This document shows positions 5,847-7,171 of a stretch of DNA of 7,171 nucleotides, piece by piece. The notes beneath the pieces are model-generated. The model made no database searches and had not been told where the DNA came from. It saw nothing but the letters and a program-made list of their open reading frames with translations. The translations under genes and the position numbers were made by a program. Origin of the DNA: CANLBN01 sp047638515 (lineage in GTDB: Bacteria > Pseudomonadota > Gammaproteobacteria > Pseudomonadales > Cellvibrionaceae); assembly GCA_047638515.1 (NCBI GenBank), contig JBLIME010000144.1:1-7171 (forward strand). The letters are read 5' to 3'. How positions within the stretch are numbered: the stretch's first letter is position 1; the number at the start of each line of letters is the position of its first letter.

Positions 5847-7171
5847 CTAATCCGCCATGTCGACGACAATATTTTGTGCCGCAAAGTTAGTTGGAACTAA
5901 GATAGTGTCGCGAGCTACACGTCCTAAATTGGGGTAGTCTAAAGAGTAATGCAGGCCTCGACTTTCTTTACGCTCCATAGCCGAGCGAATGATCAGCTGT
6001 GCAACCGTTGTCAGGTTACGCAGCTCAATCAAATCGTTGCCTACCTTATAATTACTGTAGTATTCTGAAATTTCTCTTTGCAATAATTTGATGCGGTGCT
6101 GTGCGCGTTCTAATCTTTTTTGAGTGCGAACAATACCCACGTAGTCCCACATAAAGCGTCTCAATTCATCCCAGTTGTGGGCAATAACAACATCTTCATC
6201 TGAATTTTTGACACGTGACTCGTCCCAGTCGTTAGGAGTATCAGTAGCCAGAATTTGACCTATATTTTGCTTTATATGTTCAGCCGCCGAGCGCGCATAA
6301 ACGATACACTCAAGTAGCGAATTGCTTGCCATACGATTGGCTCCGTGTAGGCCTGTAAATGAGGTCTCTCCAATGGCATATAAGTTTTGCAGATCAGTTT
6401 GTCCATTTTTATCGACCATAACTCCTCCGCAGGTATAGTGAGCTGCGGGCACAACAGGAATCGGGTCTTTGGTAATATCAATGCCATATTGTAGGCAACT
6501 TGCTTTGACATTTGGAAAGTGTTCATTAATAAATTCTGCTGGCTTATGACTAATATCCAGATATAGATGGTCGCAACCTAAACGTTTTATTTCGTGATCA
6601 ATGGCACGAGCTACAATATCGCGTGGGGCAAGCTCTTTCTGTTCATCAAAGCGATGCATAAAGCGTTCGCCATTAGGGAGCTTCAAGTAGGCGCCTTCGC
6701 CTCGCAGAGCCTCGGTCAATAAGACGGTTTTTGCTTTCGGATGATACAGGCAGGTTGGATGAAACTGGTTGAACTCCATATTGGCAATACGACAGCCGGC
6801 ACGCCAGGCCATGGCAATGCCATCGCCGCTAGCACCGTCGGGATTGCTAGTATACAAATAAGCTTTGCTGGCGCCGCCAGTCGCTAAAATAACAATTTTA
6901 GCTTGAAAGGTACACACACAGTCCTGTTCGCGGTCGTACACATAAGCCCCGCTGCAACGCAATCGCTTACTGGATGCATCGGCTTGTTGTATTAAATCGA
7001 CAGCGATATGTTGCTCAAAAATGTCAACATTTTCAGCTGCCCTTAAGCGCTCGATCAAGGTTCGGTGAACCTCTTTACCGGTAGCATCGGTACTGTGGAT
7101 AATACGCCGATGACTATGACCGCCTTCTTTGGTTAAATGAAAGTCGTTATTATCACTATTTCTGGTGAAAT
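5847..7171 (-). CDS. nadB: L-aspartate oxidase NadB (N-terminus outside window)
   Basis: FAD enzyme oxidising L-aspartate to iminoaspartate with oxygen or fumarate as acceptor; NadA then makes quinolinate, the first committed step of NAD synthesis. The 440 visible residues include EGGHSHRR (15-22), ATGGASK, SGDGIAMAWRAGCR, NQFHPTCLYHP, LTEALRGEGAYL, APRDIVARAIDHE, PAAHYTCGG, GLHGANRMASNSLLEC, the helical-domain block FMWDYVGIVRT and MERKESRGLHYSLDYP. Visible His137, Arg183, His244 and Arg279 all align with E. coli His244, Arg290, His351 and Arg386 at one constant offset, so the catalytic set is complete and the fragment has no net internal indel across this span. About 107 N-terminal residues with the FAD dinucleotide-binding motif lie beyond 7171, giving about 547 residues in all versus 540 in E. 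coli. The frame is open to the edge; the TTG at 7056-7058 is internal. In many gammaproteobacteria rpoE lies next to nadB, divergent from it. Confidence 0.97.
   Translation of the reverse strand, partial: FTRNSDNNDFHLTKEGGHSHRRIIHSTDATGKEVHRTLIERLRAAENVDIFEQHIAVDLIQQADASSKRLRCSGAYVYDREQDCVCTFQAKIVILATGGASKAYLYTSNPDGASGDGIAMAWRAGCRIANMEFNQFHPTCLYHPKAKTVLLTEALRGEGAYLKLPNGERFMHRFDEQKELAPRDIVARAIDHEIKRLGCDHLYLDISHKPAEFINEHFPNVKASCLQYGIDITKDPIPVVPAAHYTCGGVMVDKNGQTDLQNLYAIGETSFTGLHGANRMASNSLLECIVYARSAAEHIKQNIGQILATDTPNDWDESRVKNSDEDVVIAHNWDELRRFMWDYVGIVRTQKRLERAQHRIKLLQREISEYYSNYKVGNDLIELRNLTTVAQLIIRSAMERKESRGLHYSLDYPNLGRVARDTILVPTNFAAQNIVVDMAD

Noticed and set aside
6272..6526. Minus-strand 84-residue frame inside nadB
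   Set aside because: It covers the catalytic region of NadB in another frame and has no ribosome binding site or recognisable motif.
7056..7058. Start of nadB at this TTG
   Set aside because: The frame continues upstream through EGGHSHRR and other conserved NadB residues to the window edge, so the TTG is an internal leucine codon.

Overview
The window looks like gammaproteobacterial chromosome. It carries cmoA-cmoB (tRNA wobble-uridine modification), a FldB-type long-chain flavodoxin, a GAF-like/GGDEF diguanylate cyclase of the kind seen in Pseudomonas-like and marine gammaproteobacteria, and nadB. I cannot name the genus. All five protein calls come from recalled family motifs, not from a search. 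Base composition is moderately AT-rich throughout, and coding density is low because two gaps are long.

Layout. 1-370 has no convincing gene. 371-1333 (minus) is a diguanylate cyclase whose start is set by a good Shine-Dalgarno sequence. 1334-1833 is a divergent control region holding a 28-bp near-perfect palindrome, -10-like boxes for both directions and a terminator-like hairpin in the presumed flavodoxin leader. 1834-2346 (plus) is the flavodoxin, which has an unusual glutamate in its phosphate-binding loop. 2347-2539 is a convergent junction with a 12-bp-stem hairpin. 2540-4300 (minus) is the cmoA-cmoB operon with a recognisable promoter at 4329-4357. 4301-5846 is a 1.5-kb stretch with no intact gene; it holds hairpins, short repeats, possible decayed coding fragments and one clear intrinsic terminator (5632-5668). 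5847-7171 (minus) is nadB, cut by the window edge; about 107 N-terminal residues lie outside.

Functionally these are housekeeping and signalling genes with no shared pathway. CmoA makes carboxy-S-adenosylmethionine and CmoB uses it on tRNA. NadB starts NAD synthesis, the flavodoxin carries electrons, and the cyclase makes c-di-GMP. I found no CRISPR array, tRNA, rRNA, intact insertion sequence or defence system. The most interesting leads are the possible short terminated RNA or attenuator ahead of the flavodoxin, the palindrome between the divergent genes, the altered flavodoxin P-loop, homopolymer runs at critical codons of the cyclase and cmoB, and the unexplained cmoA-nadB gap.
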